Origin: Lyophyllum atratum
Lineage: Eukaryota; Basidiomycota; Agaricomycetes; Agaricales; Lyophyllaceae
Direction: 5' to 3'
Assembly: GCA_014905825.1 (NCBI GenBank)
Contig: JACGCN010000006.1
Span: 1,302,001-1,366,000, forward strand
Length of the DNA: 64,000 bases
A program made the translations under genes and the position numbers. Shown piece by piece: positions 31,220-43,103 of this stretch. The notes below the pieces were generated by a model that saw nothing but the letters and a program-made list of their open reading frames with translations, ran no database searches and was not told the origin of the DNA. How positions within the stretch are numbered: position 1 is the stretch's first letter; every line of letters begins with the position of its first letter.

Positions 31220-33622
31220 TCATTGCCCTGATCCATCCCCGGCCGCCATCTCCGATGCACCTATCACGCCCATCCACCGTTTCTCTAGCTCAGCCCGTCT
31301 CTCTTCTCCAACGCTCCGTCCACACACGACTACCACCTCGGCTGCTTCTTTTCCTTTCCCGTTCCCAAGCAGCCATCTTGCCCACTCTAGCGACGCTTCC
31401 ACTGAATCTTTGCGCTGCCACTTCTCATACACTTCCCCAAGAACCTGCCTTTTCCCATCGGGGCCTGATCCCCAATTCTCCTCGCCTTCCAATGTAGTAA
31501 AAACCTTCTGCCACACCGCACCACTCGTGAGATAAGCACTAGCCATATGGCGGATTGAATGCAACCACTTGGCCGAATCCGAGTCCTGATCCGATGTCAA
31601 CCCGGTCCCCGGCTTTCTCTGTACCTCGTGTATGACTTGCACGTAGCTCATCAATAGAGCCTCGTGCAATCCACCCAGCGATGCGTTACACATGCTTTCT
31701 TTCAGCAGTACCTAGATTAGCACTCAGTAATGCCGCCCATCCACGCTAAATCTCCTGTCACACACCTCGTGCATCCTTAATCTGTCCTCCGCAGCATCCG
31801 CTGGAAACAGTCCCCATCTCCAGACCGCTTCAATTTCCTCTACCGATCCTTCCACAGCCCCTCTCGCTTCTTTCCACGCCCCCTCCACGACATCCCGTCC
31901 CTCGCCAAACCCTTTCTCCGCAGCGAGCCTGGAAAGCCAAACAGGCGCCGATTTCGGTGCCCGTTTAGAATATTTCCGAGCCGCACGAAGAACCCTGGCA
32001 GGCCCTGTCGAGTCTTTGCCCACCGTTTTTATCAATAGCCTGACGTGAGTAGACAGCAATGATGGAGATGCCTGCGCATGCCCGTGTTGGATGAGTGAAC
32101 GAAGCGTCGAAATAAGGTATTGTTTCTGAGAAGCAAGGAACACGAAGGTCACGAGTCGTTAGCGGCGAGAAATAAGAGAGACCAAGACAATCGTGATGGC
32201 AACGACCACTAACCATATTGTCATCTATCGGCGCGCCACACCATTCCTCAACAAATGCGGCATAGACTTGGAAGACGTCTTCTCGGCCACAATTTTCAGC
32301 CCTGCCCACCATCTCCTCGTTGGCGCGTCTTAGCCCGTCCACGAACGCCTCGCCCTTGAGGTCAGGTGTGAGGAACCGACTTGCCAATAATTTAACCGCC
32401 CCTGCATGATCATGTAGCGTTTCTCGCAAAAGATCGTATAGATGCTCCTGCATCGCTTGCCGCAATGGCGGTGGAGATGGATACTCCATTAATAAAGCAT
32501 TCAAGGCCTCAAAGAGCTCGATCTTCGGGAGAGCTGGATACGAAACATTAAGTTAGAGATCATGACCCCTGATCTTAGGAGGTACAGGTGTCTGCGTACC
32601 TCGTACTGCGCTGGATATCACGGATTTGACGATTGCGCCATCCATGATTTTCTTCCGAGAGTCCGCCCCTTCAACCTCTTCCTCCATCGACTCCTGAATA
32701 ACCGCTTCTTCACCAAGTCCAGGCATGATGTGGATGCTGGGGTCATCAACATCACTGGTTTTCGTGTCCCCACTCTTCTCGTCCCCTGGCCGCCCATTGA
32801 TGCCCAAGACATCCCAGCGTCGTCTTAAACTCTCAATGAAGCCAAGCTCCATCTTCACATACTCCCGCCACAGCTCAACGCTGTCTTCATTTAGTCGGAT
32901 TCCCCGCTGAAGGAGGGTACGCGCAGAAGAAGGAGATTGATGGTTTAGCTCGTGTGAGGCGGCAAGTATGTACAACGGGGGCTGGTTGGGGTGTAATTGC
33001 AGAGCCCTGGATAAAGAATAAAAAAATGAAAGGTGAATATTGTCTAGCTCGTGATCCTCCGACGTACTCACCTGGCTGTTATTCTACCCACTAAGGCCCG
33101 TGCCCCTTCCCGCTGTGCCACTTGAATGTACTGGATCCAGAGACCAACATCTGATTTGAATTTTTTCAGTGCCCGTTCAAATATGTGGAATTGCCGTCGG
33201 ACGAGGGCATAATCCGAGATAGACGGTATAGTGGACTCTGACTCTGCATCTCCAGTTAGCCAGAGTAATTGATTGACTGAGAGCGTTGTCTACTTGTCCG
33301 TTCGGCGCGTTTCCTGCGCAGCTGCTCGAGCGCCATTTCATACGAAGCATAACGCAGAAAATCAGCCTTTTTAGCGACGCGTCTTATGAGGGCCGTTTCG
33401 AAGGCCGTGCGCTTTTTCATGATCTGTTTCGTTTCTCTCTGCAGAGATTAGACATTTTGGTTCTGGTGCAAAGAGCGTTTTGAAACCGGCTTACTTCAGT
33501 GAACAGATGCTTCTCGACGAGGTCTTTCAGCTCATCGAGCATCTGAAAGACATTTAGCTTTCAGCGAAAGGATATATATAGTGTTTACGCGCCTGCTCCT
33601 GCTGGAATTGTACTCTCTCCAT
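31220..33622 (-). CDS. UTP6: U3 snoRNA-associated protein 6, SSU processome
   Basis: Multi-exon gene starting MERVQFQQEQMLDELKDLVEKHLFTE, matching the UTP6 N-terminus. The next exon reads MKKRTAFETALIRRVAKKADFLRYASYEMALEQLRRKR, a highly diagnostic segment. HAT (half-a-TPR) repeats follow: FERALKKFKSDVGLWIQYI, RALQLHPNQPPLYILAASHELNH, SSARTLLQRGIRLNEDSVELWREYVKMELGFIE, and near the end EKWQRKDSVEASLEWARWLLGNGKGKEA. UTP6 is a scaffold of the small-subunit processome in the nucleolus needed for 18S rRNA maturation. Intron 1 (33592-33543, 50 nt) starts with GC, not GT; keeping the reading frame and the conserved EQ|MLDEL junction forces this choice. Middle exons near 31700-32560 were read less exactly. 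Confidence 0.9.
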
Positions 33623-33768
33623 CGCGTTGTGTTATGGGAGTAAACGATAGGATCTTTGAGAGCAAAGCTTGGACGGGAGTTGAGCACAACTTTTTTTTGG
33701 GACACCGACCGCCTCGGGCCGGAGTGCAAACCTGTCATCGACACCCAACAACACCACCGTTCGCTATC

Positions 33769-35237
33769 ATGCCCAAGGCTCACAGAGGAGGGAGCACCAA
33801 CCCTCTTCGTCCACATTCCAGGACACCTTCCACCTCCAAGCTCAATGCAAATCTTCAATTCACACAGAAGGAACAGCCTCCTAAACCGCTTGATAAACCA
33901 AAGAAGCACGGCACCATTGCCCACGACGTACGTCCCAGATAACTCTCATTCACACCCCCATTTCAGACCCTAAGCATTATCCTCACCTATAGAACACTCA
34001 AGCTCACGGAAAGGGTATAGCACGAGTAGCTAGCGCTCAGCGGGTCCACTCCAGAGAACATATGCAGCCTTTTCTGCCGAAACAGCGAGCCCCACTCCCG
34101 CAGAATCCGAAAGCCTCCGCGGGTAAGGCTGGATTCACCATATCTAGCACAGATGAAGAAGACGATGAAGATGCTTGGGTGTCCAGCGAAAGTGGTGCTG
34201 CGACCCCCAGCAATGATCAGTCAGGCTCCGAAACCGAGTCGGACAACATACCCGACGAAGAAATAATTCGTCGACTCACTGGCGAGCACCATCCACAGAC
34301 TGCACGGCCAACGAAGGCCACGCGGCCAGAAACACCAGTCCTCCCTCGCGTCGAGACAGCCCGCCCAGCCGATTTCTCTTCTCCAATACCGAATCCTTCA
34401 CAGCAGAATCTTCACCACCAAGACCAACGCCACGACACCCGTTCCGAAACCCGCACTCCCACTCTCCCTCCCATCAAGACCGGCCCACTGCCTCACCTGC
34501 AGCATGTTCAGGCGCAGAATCGCCGTTCGTTCGACAACGAGACAATACACGAATTGTCAACTCCGGAAGTGCCATCACCCAGTCAACCAAGCCCTCGCCC
34601 CTCTGGGAGGCGTCAGGCCTCCACTCGCCCGCCATCCTCCCATTCTGTCAGAGGCGATCACACCCTGCGTCCCCACCCACTCATACGTGGCCAGTCCTAC
34701 GGCCAAGTCTACCCCACTAAACCCGCGCCCCTCGAGCCTCTTACAGTGATACAAGATGCATCGTCTTCCGCTTCGCCACCAGATAGTGCCTTTGATGGAG
34801 GGCTATCGATTTCCCCTTCGTCAAGCATCAACACGAATGCAACATCGCCGGGTGGACCCGATCGTGGCTCCTCTTCCCAGCAGCGACGCACATCTATCTC
34901 ATCCACTAGATCCGTGGCCACTTTACCCGTACACTCTGGCCTCAGAGAATCAGTGAACTGGAGTCTAGGTGACCGGAAACGTACCCTGTCGACCGTTTCT
35001 CATTCTTCCTCTTCCGCCGCACTTTCCTCGCTTGTTCATCTACCGACCGTCACTCGCCCCCCATCTCCCCAGCCTATCTCCTTCTTCCCTCCAGTCAATC
35101 CACATGCCAACATCGAAGGCATCCATCCGCTGCTCCCAGGTCCTTACTTAAACAATCACCTTACCGTGCTTGCTCGGAGAACACCTATCAAAGAAGCGTT
35201 TGACCGGGTCATAAGGGCGAAACAAGTCCGGTCATAA
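33769..35237 (+). CDS. Disordered Ser/Pro-rich protein of unknown function
   Basis: Two exons (33769-33927 and 33993-35237) give 467 residues. The N-terminus is basic (MPKAHRGGSTNPLRPHSR...KPKKHGTIAHD), followed by QAHGKGIARVASAQRVHSREHMQPFLPKQ. An acidic segment follows (TDEEDDEDAWVSSESG) and then EEIIRRLTGE. The centre is Pro/Ser/Thr/His-rich and likely unfolded. The C-terminal 60 residues look ordered: FFPPVNPHANIEGIHPLLPGPYLNNHLTVLARRTPIKEAFDRVIRAKQ. The acidic DD-W motif reminds me of fungal TOR/nitrogen-regulation-associated proteins, but that is too weak to name it. Its ATG lies 146 bases from the divergent UTP6 ATG, so the two probably share a promoter. Confidence 0.8.
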
Positions 35238-36724
35238 TATTAGGAGTGTATATTTAAGTGTTCCGCGTTGCCTTGTAAGTTCGAAGGCCATCGATTTTGA
35301 TCACTGCTCATGTACAATTACAGGTTATGGACCGTTAGGATGTCTTTGTATCCCACCGTAATATTGGAAATTCCCCAGGACCATGTTTTCTGACATTCAC
35401 TGTCTTATTATCTACATTCTGTAGTAACAACTGAACATTCATTACCGCATGGATGCAACGGAGGCGTTGCTTTTGACTAGATCTCTATTCTGCCCGCCCT
35501 AGGAGCACCAAAGCACTACGTTAACTAGCAATATCTTCACTATGAGACTACCGTTCAGGATAAATGCTCTTCCAAAACCGATAACAAAGTGAAACTTTCA
35601 AGCCTGCCCCGATCCTTAACACCAGATTCTCAACCAACCGATATAGGTGCGGAGCGCAAATCTTGGCGAGAGCGTTGTATTATGGGATCTGTACCGACAC
35701 AAGCTATGGCGATGTCAGGAGATGCGTTAGTTGCAAGCTTGCGATGTCAGCTGAGGCCACCAACGAAGTGCGGCGGGGTACACGTGTCTAATAAGTGGAA
35801 CCAAAGGAATGGGAATCATACGAGACGATGAGCTTCTGGTTTCCATTAAAAGTTACCTCAAGCTGCCCATACCCAGCTTTCGGATCGACAGCCGAAAATA
35901 ACCGCGCTTGAGCGGTCGTTAGAGGAGCTGGAGAAGCTATGTTATCAACCCATGAATCACTCAATTATCTCACGTCGGTGCAACACGCAACAGGTGGCTT
36001 ACCACGTACATTGTCAGGTAATTCCAAGAATCTTCCTAGATCTCCGGAGTTCCACAGAGTTCCACCCCTGGACGAGGATAGAAAGACACAGAAAAGCATC
36101 CCATCACATCCCTAGGTTTGGCGTACAGCATCTTGAATGTCCCCCTGACATACATACAGCTGTAGGAGGATGATTTGACGACTCTTAAGTAATCCTCTAG
36201 AGGATATGTAGACAAGGACAGTTATAACACACATGTGAAACGAATTCCTGATGATGCCATGCTTCTCGCGAGACGCAGGTATTGCCGCCAGACCACAGGA
36301 AGTCTTCCAAGATATATAGTCCGACCTGGCCTAACCGCGCAGGTGGTAGTGGAGCTTTTGAGGACGAAAGAGACTGTGGTGGTCCTTTCAAAACACTCAA
36401 TCGCATTTAAGGCATCATGCATGAATGATGCATGTAGCGGATTGAAGCCAGAAGCCTTCAGACTAGGACAATGTAATAAGACACGGCACGGCCGTAACAC
36501 CAAGAGAGGAGTGTAAGGCATGATAGAGTCGTCGTTGGACACAGTGGTGGTGGTCGAATAGTTAAAGCAGCCACGTGGCGATCGGACGCGTTTCGTCACG
36601 TACAGGTTCCACGCATCACTTTCTCTCATCCACGACGACACACCCGTTGACTTGCCGTTGACAACACACCCGTCGACAACAACCTTTTTCTTCTGGTTCG
36701 TCTTTCTCCGGCACGAAAATCACC
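35238..36724. other. Gene-free stretch of about 1.5 kb
   Basis: Short frames only (for example minus 36641-36222 and plus 36235-36516, which overlap on opposite strands). None has a domain or splice logic. Probably the 3' region of the preceding gene and the GOT1 promoter. Confidence 0.5.
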
Positions 36725-37359
36725 ATGTGGTTGTCCGACGCGCAAAGTCAGTCTTCTGGGCAGATGTTCAATGAACCCGTATTGACTACATTGCACAGAA
36801 ATCGGTGTCGCTCTCACGACCTTCGGCGGCCTTTTCATGCTCCTAGGCGTCATGCTCTTCTTCGATCGCGCTCTCCTTGCTCTCGGAAACGTACATTACA
36901 TGAACTCTCATTCCTTCCTTATGCCTATGCTCATGTTGGACTTGCAGGTTCTCTTTATTTCTGGCTTGACGTTGATAATTGGGCCTCAGAAGACATTCTA
37001 CTTCTTCGCACGCAAGCAGAAAATTCGTGGGACGATCTGTTTCCTGGGAGGGGTTCTGCTAGTTTTCCTCAAGTGGCCTTTTACTGGGATGATTGTTGAA
37101 ACGTTTGGGTTTTTGAATCTATTTGGGTACGAGCATTGCTCCTTCTTCTACTATATCTCACTGAAACCTATGCGAATATTCAGAGATTTCTTCCCAGTCA
37201 TTATTACGTTCCTGCGACAGCTACCATTTGTTGGGCCCGCCCTGTCCCTCCCATATATTCGCGTCGTAAGTATAATGTGGCTATTTTATGAGTGTACTGA
37301 AGATCTCCTCCTCATAGGTGGTGGACCGCCTTGCTGGATCACGAACGTCTGCGGTATGA
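36725..37359 (+). CDS. GOT1: Vesicle transport protein GOT1
   Basis: Five exons (36725-36746, 36799-36890, 36948-37126, 37184-37265, 37318-37359) give about 138 residues, the family size. Signatures: [103 protein letters not shown], and the end PYIRVVVDRLAGSRTSAV. Four hydrophobic segments fit Got1, a Golgi/ER membrane protein acting in COPII vesicle formation and fusion of ER vesicles with the Golgi. The first exon is only 22 nt. Confidence 0.95.
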
Positions 37360-37859
37360 CCATACCGATCTATTTCTGTACCGGCTTGCAACAAATAGAC
37401 AGACTCATATGAAGAGCACATCTGTGAGTTTACCCTCATATGAATATGGAGGCTTGCGATGGGAATCACTCGTTTGGTGGATGCCATCCCTTGACAACAT
37501 CCGAGGAATGACGAACATCTGCATCCCGTACATGCAAGCCAATGTAGCCGACAAGCATTCTCTGAACAAGCTATGCATGTGCAAGATCCATGCTGCATAT
37601 ACGGTCCTGGTTGTCGCCTTTGGGCTTCGTCCAATTCTGCTTTTGTCCAATTTGATTTGTTTCGTTATAAAACTTCTTGTCTATGTCCACCCATTTCAAC
37701 ATGCAGGCCGTGTGATAGTTTCGCTGTGCATACGCTCATGAATTACATACAATATATGCACCATACAAATCTCGAGATCAGTGATCGTGCTATGCCGCTG
37801 TGTATGTGGCAGCAGACCTCGTGATCAGGAGCACGGAGCGCACCAACCGCGATTGCCAG
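37360..37859. other. Intergenic region, possibly with 5' exons of the next gene
   Basis: Sequence here has no recognised domain. A possible first exon of the next gene (ATG at 37792, MPLCMWQQT) would need a 39-nt intron, shorter than any other in this window, so it is not included. Confidence 0.4.
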
Positions 37860-38905
37860 TTTACCTCTACCATCTGCAAGATCTAGATATCGCGATCTGC
37901 ACATCGACGTAGACAAGCGCATGTAAGTTACAATTTCGCATAGACCAGGCTTGCGGCCGAATCAACCATCTTCCAGATCATCATGCACGACAAATTTCTA
38001 CACTCTTTGGCGGTTCGGGGTCCATCTTATTCGCGCTGAGCAGACTCTAACATCAATCGCGATAACAGACAAGATACCTCGCTATCAGGTCACAATACCC
38101 TGGAGAAGGCCGGCGGAGATGGCATCTACGCGTCTTGCAGGAGTTCTGGGAAGGTGTACTCAACGATGAGCATAACACCTTATGCTCAACCCTTTCACCT
38201 GACGTACGTGAAGGGAATCCAAAAAATGTCGACTTTTCTTTTACACCACTGGTTGCGCGACAGGATGACTTCACCCAGGATGACGACCCGTTCGATTACC
38301 TCCTCGAAGGCCAAGAGCTAGGGATTCTCCTCCGGACTGACTATTCGAACGATGACGCCTGGCAAGCATTATGCACAAGGCTACAAGGCGCTGAGCAAGA
38401 GCTGGCTGAAGCAGTGAAACAGCCTGAATCTACGGGTACCGATGAAATTGATCAAGCCCAAGCTGAAGACTCCGATTCCGACATGGAATCTGGAGACGAT
38501 GTACCATTTCCTATCATCAAAGTTGTGGACCCCACACTACCGGAGCGAGCCATTTTCCACGGCATATCCAATCTATCGGCTCTACGCCTTCTGAACGACG
38601 TCGACATCCGACTAGCGCCTAGCCCGCCAGTCGGCGAAAGTCGAATACGGCCTCCCAACCGATTGATTGACCAGGGTACATGGCAAGAAATATATTCTGG
38701 CATGAATATCTGGATATACGACGCCCAGTCGAACACCGACCAATGTCTTAGGCTCGTTAGCCAGGAGGGAGACATCTACGGCACTGCAACGTACGCGCTG
38801 ACTTACCTGCCCGCGGATGATGGCGCTCACGATTTACAGTGGAGACAGTTGGCGCGTGCAAGGTTCCCATATTTGCGAACTTCAGTTCAATATGTCGTTC
38901 CTTAA
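37860..38905 (+). CDS. Orphan acidic protein (5' end unresolved)
   Basis: Three exons join in frame: one ending at 37922 (RYRDLHIDVDKR), one at 37977-38088 (SCTTNFYTLWRFGVHLIRAEQTLTSIAITDKIPRYQ) and a long last exon 38141-38905. The introns are 54 and 52 nt with GT-AG ends. The visible protein is about 300 residues, without membrane segments. It contains EFWEGVLNDEHNTLCSTL, an acidic segment (EDSDSDMESGDDVPFP) and an ordered C-terminal part with LIDQGTWQEIYSGMNIWIYD, GDIYGTATYALTYLP and RARFPYLRTSVQYVVP. I do not recognise the family. The initiating ATG is not established. Confidence 0.6.
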
Positions 38906-39171
38906 CATGACAATCAACTTTGGAGGCCTGGACCGTTGGGACTATGGACAGAGGCAGCGAAACCTTCAGGAGGCCAACCTAATGATAGGAAACTCTCCTA
39001 TTCAGAAACATCTTGAATAATAGAAACGTCTCAAAGTTGCCTTCTAAATCATTATATGACTAGCTGAGCGCACAATGGAGGCTTTTGTATATTTTTTTGC
39101 AGTTATGAGAGAAACAGCAGAAAAGCATCACGCCACCGTCACCTAGCCAACCGTAGCCAACCGAACGTCTT

Positions 39172-40470
39172 TTATGACGTGACGGTCCAGACACGAAGAG
39201 CATTGTCGGTGAAGCCGGCGAAGAGGGTCTGGCCATCAGCAGACCACGCAATAGAGACACACTCTGGCTGTCTCGCCTCCTCGCGAACATCAGTATAAGC
39301 AGGTTTGAGCTCGTCGACGATGGATCTTGACAAAAGGATGTAAATGGACCGAAAATACACGAAGCAAAAAATATACTGACTTGCTCTCAAGATCGAAGAT
39401 CTTCACACAGCTGGCAGTGGCAGCACACAGCCAGTATCGGTTGGGGGAGAATACAAGGGCGTTGACGACGTCACCGGCTTCCAGGGAGTAGAGGTGCTTG
39501 CCCTCGTTAAGGTCCCAAAGCATGGTGATACCATCTTTACCTCCCGAGGCGGCAAGCGAACCGTCGGGGGAAACAGAGACGGTGTTAATGTAACCGGTGT
39601 GGCCATAGTGGTTGGTTTTCAGCTTGAACTTGGAAAGTTCCCAGACCTGGTAAATGAGGTGAGGACAACAAATTTAAATTATGAAAGTTGAGAATCAAAG
39701 AATGGAAGATATTAGGGTGAAACAGTCTCATCGAGCGGAAGCTCTTTGAAGTAGCAAATATCATTTCGGGGAACTTTCACGAAGGCGACGAGGGGAAGGA
39801 TGTGCGTCGAATGATATATCGTGACAGAGGTGAAGCATACCTTGACAACCTTGTCCCAACCGCAAGACACAATGACTGGGTTCGTAACATTAGGGCTGAA
39901 TCGCACGCATGATACCCTACGTACACAAGAATGAGTTGGGATTATCCACGAGAGAAATAGGAAACGCACCATTCGGTGTGACCGTCATCTTTGATATCAT
40001 ACTTGCACTCGCCGAGGGTATTCCAGAGCTTGATAGTCCTGTCGCGTGAACCGGAGACAATTTGCCTGTTGTCGGCGCTGAAGCTGACAGACAAAACGTC
40101 GGAGGTGTGTCCGACGAAACGGCGGGTGGTCAAGCCGGTGTTCAGGTCCCAGAGGCGGAGTGTGTGGTCCCAGGATGAGGAGAGGGCAAATTGGCCATCA
40201 GATGAGATCACAACGTCGGAAACGAAGTGGTTGTGTCCGTGAAGGATTCGTTTGGGGTATCCGTATGAATCTTCATCGCGGGTCAATTGCCAGACAATGA
40301 TAGTCTTGTCTGTCGTTCACAGAGATTAGATGCTACACGTCGTAAGGTTCATTTCAAGTACCTCGCGAAGCGGTCAAGATCATATCTGGGTTTTCTGAGG
40401 AGGTGGCAATGGCGGTGACCCATCCCTTGTGGCCCTCGAGGGATCCAAGGAAACGCAGTGATTCGGACAT
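39172..40470 (-). CDS. CPC2: RACK1/Cpc2, 40S-bound G-beta-like protein
   Basis: Multi-exon gene with a seven-bladed WD40 propeller of about 314 residues. Segments in order: [158 protein letters not shown], and [27 protein letters not shown]1 sits at the 40S head, recruits signalling kinases and affects translation control. Most introns are about 50-57 nt, but the one after DKVVK (39840-39647) is 194 nt and contains a likely snoRNA, as the yeast homolog ASC1 does. Confidence 0.97.
39717..39780 (-). ncRNA. Candidate U24-like C/D snoRNA in the RACK1 intron
   Basis: Inside the long 194-nt intron the minus strand reads ATATTTGCTACTTCA (39761-39747). I recall nearly the same guide in yeast snR24 and human U24, which base-pairs with an AGUAGCAAAUAU stretch of 25S/28S rRNA. 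It is followed about 14 nt later by GATGAGAC, resembling the internal C' box of U24. The host gene is the same as in yeast (ASC1). An inverted repeat (GTGAAA 39780-39775, TTTCAC 39722-39717) could be a closing stem. Weak points: the C box (AATGATA) abuts the guide, and no canonical CTGA D box or second U24 guide is obvious. Ends are approximate. Confidence 0.45.
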
Positions 40471-40945
40471 GGTGTTTTCTGGCTTGTGCGGACGACGGAT
40501 GGCGAGAATCCAATGCACCCAACCTGCGTAACGTCACGCCACCAGCCACCGTGACCAGACTGTATAGTTCTCGGCAAACCCCACCTATTTAATCCGGTGC
40601 TCTTCCTCGCTGTATCCTACGGTCTGCTCCAGAGTTCTCAACGTCTGGTAAGTCTCTTTTCCATTGCATTCGCATTTCTCCTCCTGCCCTTCTGTTATGA
40701 TGATTATCGAAAAATATTTGCTACTTCAGAGGGCATCCGCCCAATGAGACTACATTTTCCACCAAGATCTCTGATATCCTCTTTTTTTGCCTTCCTATAA
40801 TCCTGCATTTCGCCATTCGACCCTTGCTGACTTCTTTTTCTCCAGGTACTACTACTCGCAAGATGAGTCTCTGTAGGAATGTGTTATATAAGCATGTAAA
40901 TTGATAATCCCTCCGTACGGTAAACTACTGCCAGAAAAACCGCTC
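40471..40945. other. Divergent promoter region of RACK1 and the nucleoside hydrolase
   Basis: About 475 bases. There are pyrimidine-rich tracts near 40660-40850 but no recognisable coding signal. Confidence 0.5.
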
Positions 40946-42603
40946 ATGGCTTCACAACATAAGATCCCAGTCATAAGCAAGTTCCTTCGTGATTCATAAC
41001 ATCTGTAACGCTCAGCCTTCGTCGACATTGCAGTTGACACAGACCCTGGCGTCGATGATATAGTTGCCATGTTCGTGAACGCATGTTCCGAAACAACGCG
41101 CTAACGCATTCAGCTGGTCTTGCCCTTACAGTTTGCTCGCGCTGGCTTCGCCAGAACTTGATATCCTGGCCTTCATTGTATCGTTCGGCAAGTATTCGGT
41201 CCTTGAAGTTGATAGAGCTGTAATATCATGGTACTCCAGGAAACACCGATATTGAGGCATCCCAGTCAGTACATTGTGGTTTAGGATCTGTCCATCTTAC
41301 CTCTACATGATCATTGCAGTGCGAACATTCTGAAACTTTATCAGGCCCTGGCTCGCGACTTCGATGATAATCCGATCCATCAGGAAAGGTTCCCTAACTT
41401 CTCACCCTCGATCAAGCCCATCCTTGCTAGGGGCAGTCCCTATCCTCTTGAAGGTGCCTTACACAGTGCACAGTACTTCCACGGAAGGCAGGTCCAAACA
41501 ATGTCTCAATCCGAACCACTACTTATACGAGCCTGACGATGATGTGCCCAAATAGAGATGGCTTGGGTGGGATTTCAGAACGTCATCCTGACTTGGATAT
41601 CTCCGAGGCCCATCGCACTGGGGATCATCCTCAACTACATCTTACCGATAAGCCCGGCGCCGATGTCGCCCTAGAGCTCATTCGTGCAAACCCTTCGAGA
41701 TCTATCACTTATATCGCACTAGGACCCCTCACAAACTTGGCACTTATGATGCAAAAGGATAGTGACCTTATCAAGGATAAGATTGGCCGTGTCGTTTGTA
41801 TGGGAGGTGCTCTTGACGTCCCTGGAAACACGAGTCCCGTGGCAGAGTGTATGTAAGTGCTTCCCCTGATCAATTTTCCTCACTGACTGTTGTTGATAGT
41901 CAATTTTTTTCGCCGACCCATATGCCGTCAAGGACCTTCTGTTATCTTCGGAACCCCGTTTGGGCCTCCCTCTTGATCGATTCATTCTGCTTCCATTGGA
42001 CGTCACGACGCCCCATGAGTTACCTTTCCCAAAATACAAAGAAGAAATAGACCCGACCTTCGACTCTTCCGCGATCCCTTCGCTTCCTGTGGGCAAAAGT
42101 CCGTTAGTTCACTTCACGAGCTCGGTTCTCGAGCGAACGCGTGAAATAATGCTCAAGTTCGGCAAGGATGCAATGGAACTTCATGACATCGTAGCGGTCT
42201 GGTACGCTATAGAAAATCCCCCGGGTTTGGATTTGCCTACTTGGAGGACGAGAACCAGGGTCTTTGATATAGAACGGTAATTGTAACGAAAGCTCATGTC
42301 ACCTCGTATTGTTCCTCACAAATGATTAGGACAGGAGAGATTACGCGAGGAATGGTGGTCGTGGATAGGAGAGAGGATGAATCGGCGTATTCTCCAGGCG
42401 CGAATCGTGCTGAAGTCCAAGCCGAAATGGAAAGAAAGAATCTGCATCATGGGATCTGGGAGTCGACGGCAGTTCCGGCGCAGGTAGAAACGGAACAGGA
42501 CCCAACAACCCAAGCAGCGGCACCCGGAATCCTATGTGTAACCAAAACCCCAGGCCCTGATACTTTGTTACATCTGCTCTTCAGCAGAGTCTGGGGTAAA
42601 TAG
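40946..42603 (+). CDS. Inosine-uridine preferring nucleoside hydrolase
   Basis: Multi-exon gene. After MASQHKIPVISKFL the second exon opens with the hallmark DTDPGVDD (41036-41059), the Ca2+-binding Asp cluster, then LLALASPELDILAFIVSFGN. Later exons give NFSPSIKPILARGSPYPLEGALHSAQYFHGRDGLGG, SRSITYIALGPLTNLALMMQ, VVCMGGALDVPGNTSPVAEFNFFADPYAVKDLL, LDRFILLPLDVT and AMELHDIVAVWYAIENP. The GRDGLGG, NFFADP and MELHD motifs are typical IUNH active-site elements. The enzyme hydrolyses ribonucleosides to base plus ribose for purine and pyrimidine salvage. The intron at 41488-41555 must start with GC (AAG|GCAGGT) to keep the GRDGLGG frame. The C-terminus (about 80 residues after TGEITRGMVVVDRRE) is longer than in bacterial enzymes. 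Confidence 0.92.
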
Positions 42604-43103
42604 TTTGCCGAAACTCGATCTACAACCCGTTGGGCTCCCTACAACTTGTCATTATTCAAGGCCGCTTGAACGTATATGTGCTCGTCTGCTTGGATCAACT
42701 CAATAGACTTCCCCTTAACAATTAGCTACCATTGAAATGTCAAATTGTCAATGAACAGTATTTGGATTCTAGTTTGCTGGGCTATAACGCTTTCAACACA
42801 CTCCGGCGCGAGCTGACGCCGAATCCTTTCCAAACTGGGGTTGGTGTTGTTGGCAGATGCTTGGCTGTGGCTTCTGAGCCTTATCTCGGCCATGCGGTAC
42901 GGCAGTGGCACTTGATTTGACTGCAATCAAATTCATAATCAATGGGATTTTGAATGTGGGAACCTGCATCGCCATTTCTTGCGCAATTCATGCCCATTGT
43001 CGCCCACTCCCGGAGTAGGGGGGAACAGAACTCCCATCAAGCTCTTGACCCGCAACCCCCTCTGAACCCTCTGACTCACACTACATGTGGTCGAACCTCA
43101 AGA
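42604..43103. other. Intergenic region upstream of the bZIP gene
   Basis: About 500 bases with no coding signal that I can support. Probably the bZIP promoter and leader. Confidence 0.5.

Noticed and set aside
38135..38905. Frame starting with Met at 38135
   Set aside because: The codon there is TTG, not ATG. The upstream exon ending ITDKIPRYQ joins through a 52-nt intron, so the real start is further upstream.
39712..39972. Extra coding exon in RACK1 (frame ending [21 protein letters not shown])
   Set aside because: It lies inside the intron that interrupts the conserved DKVVK|VWELSK junction and overlaps the snoRNA-like element.
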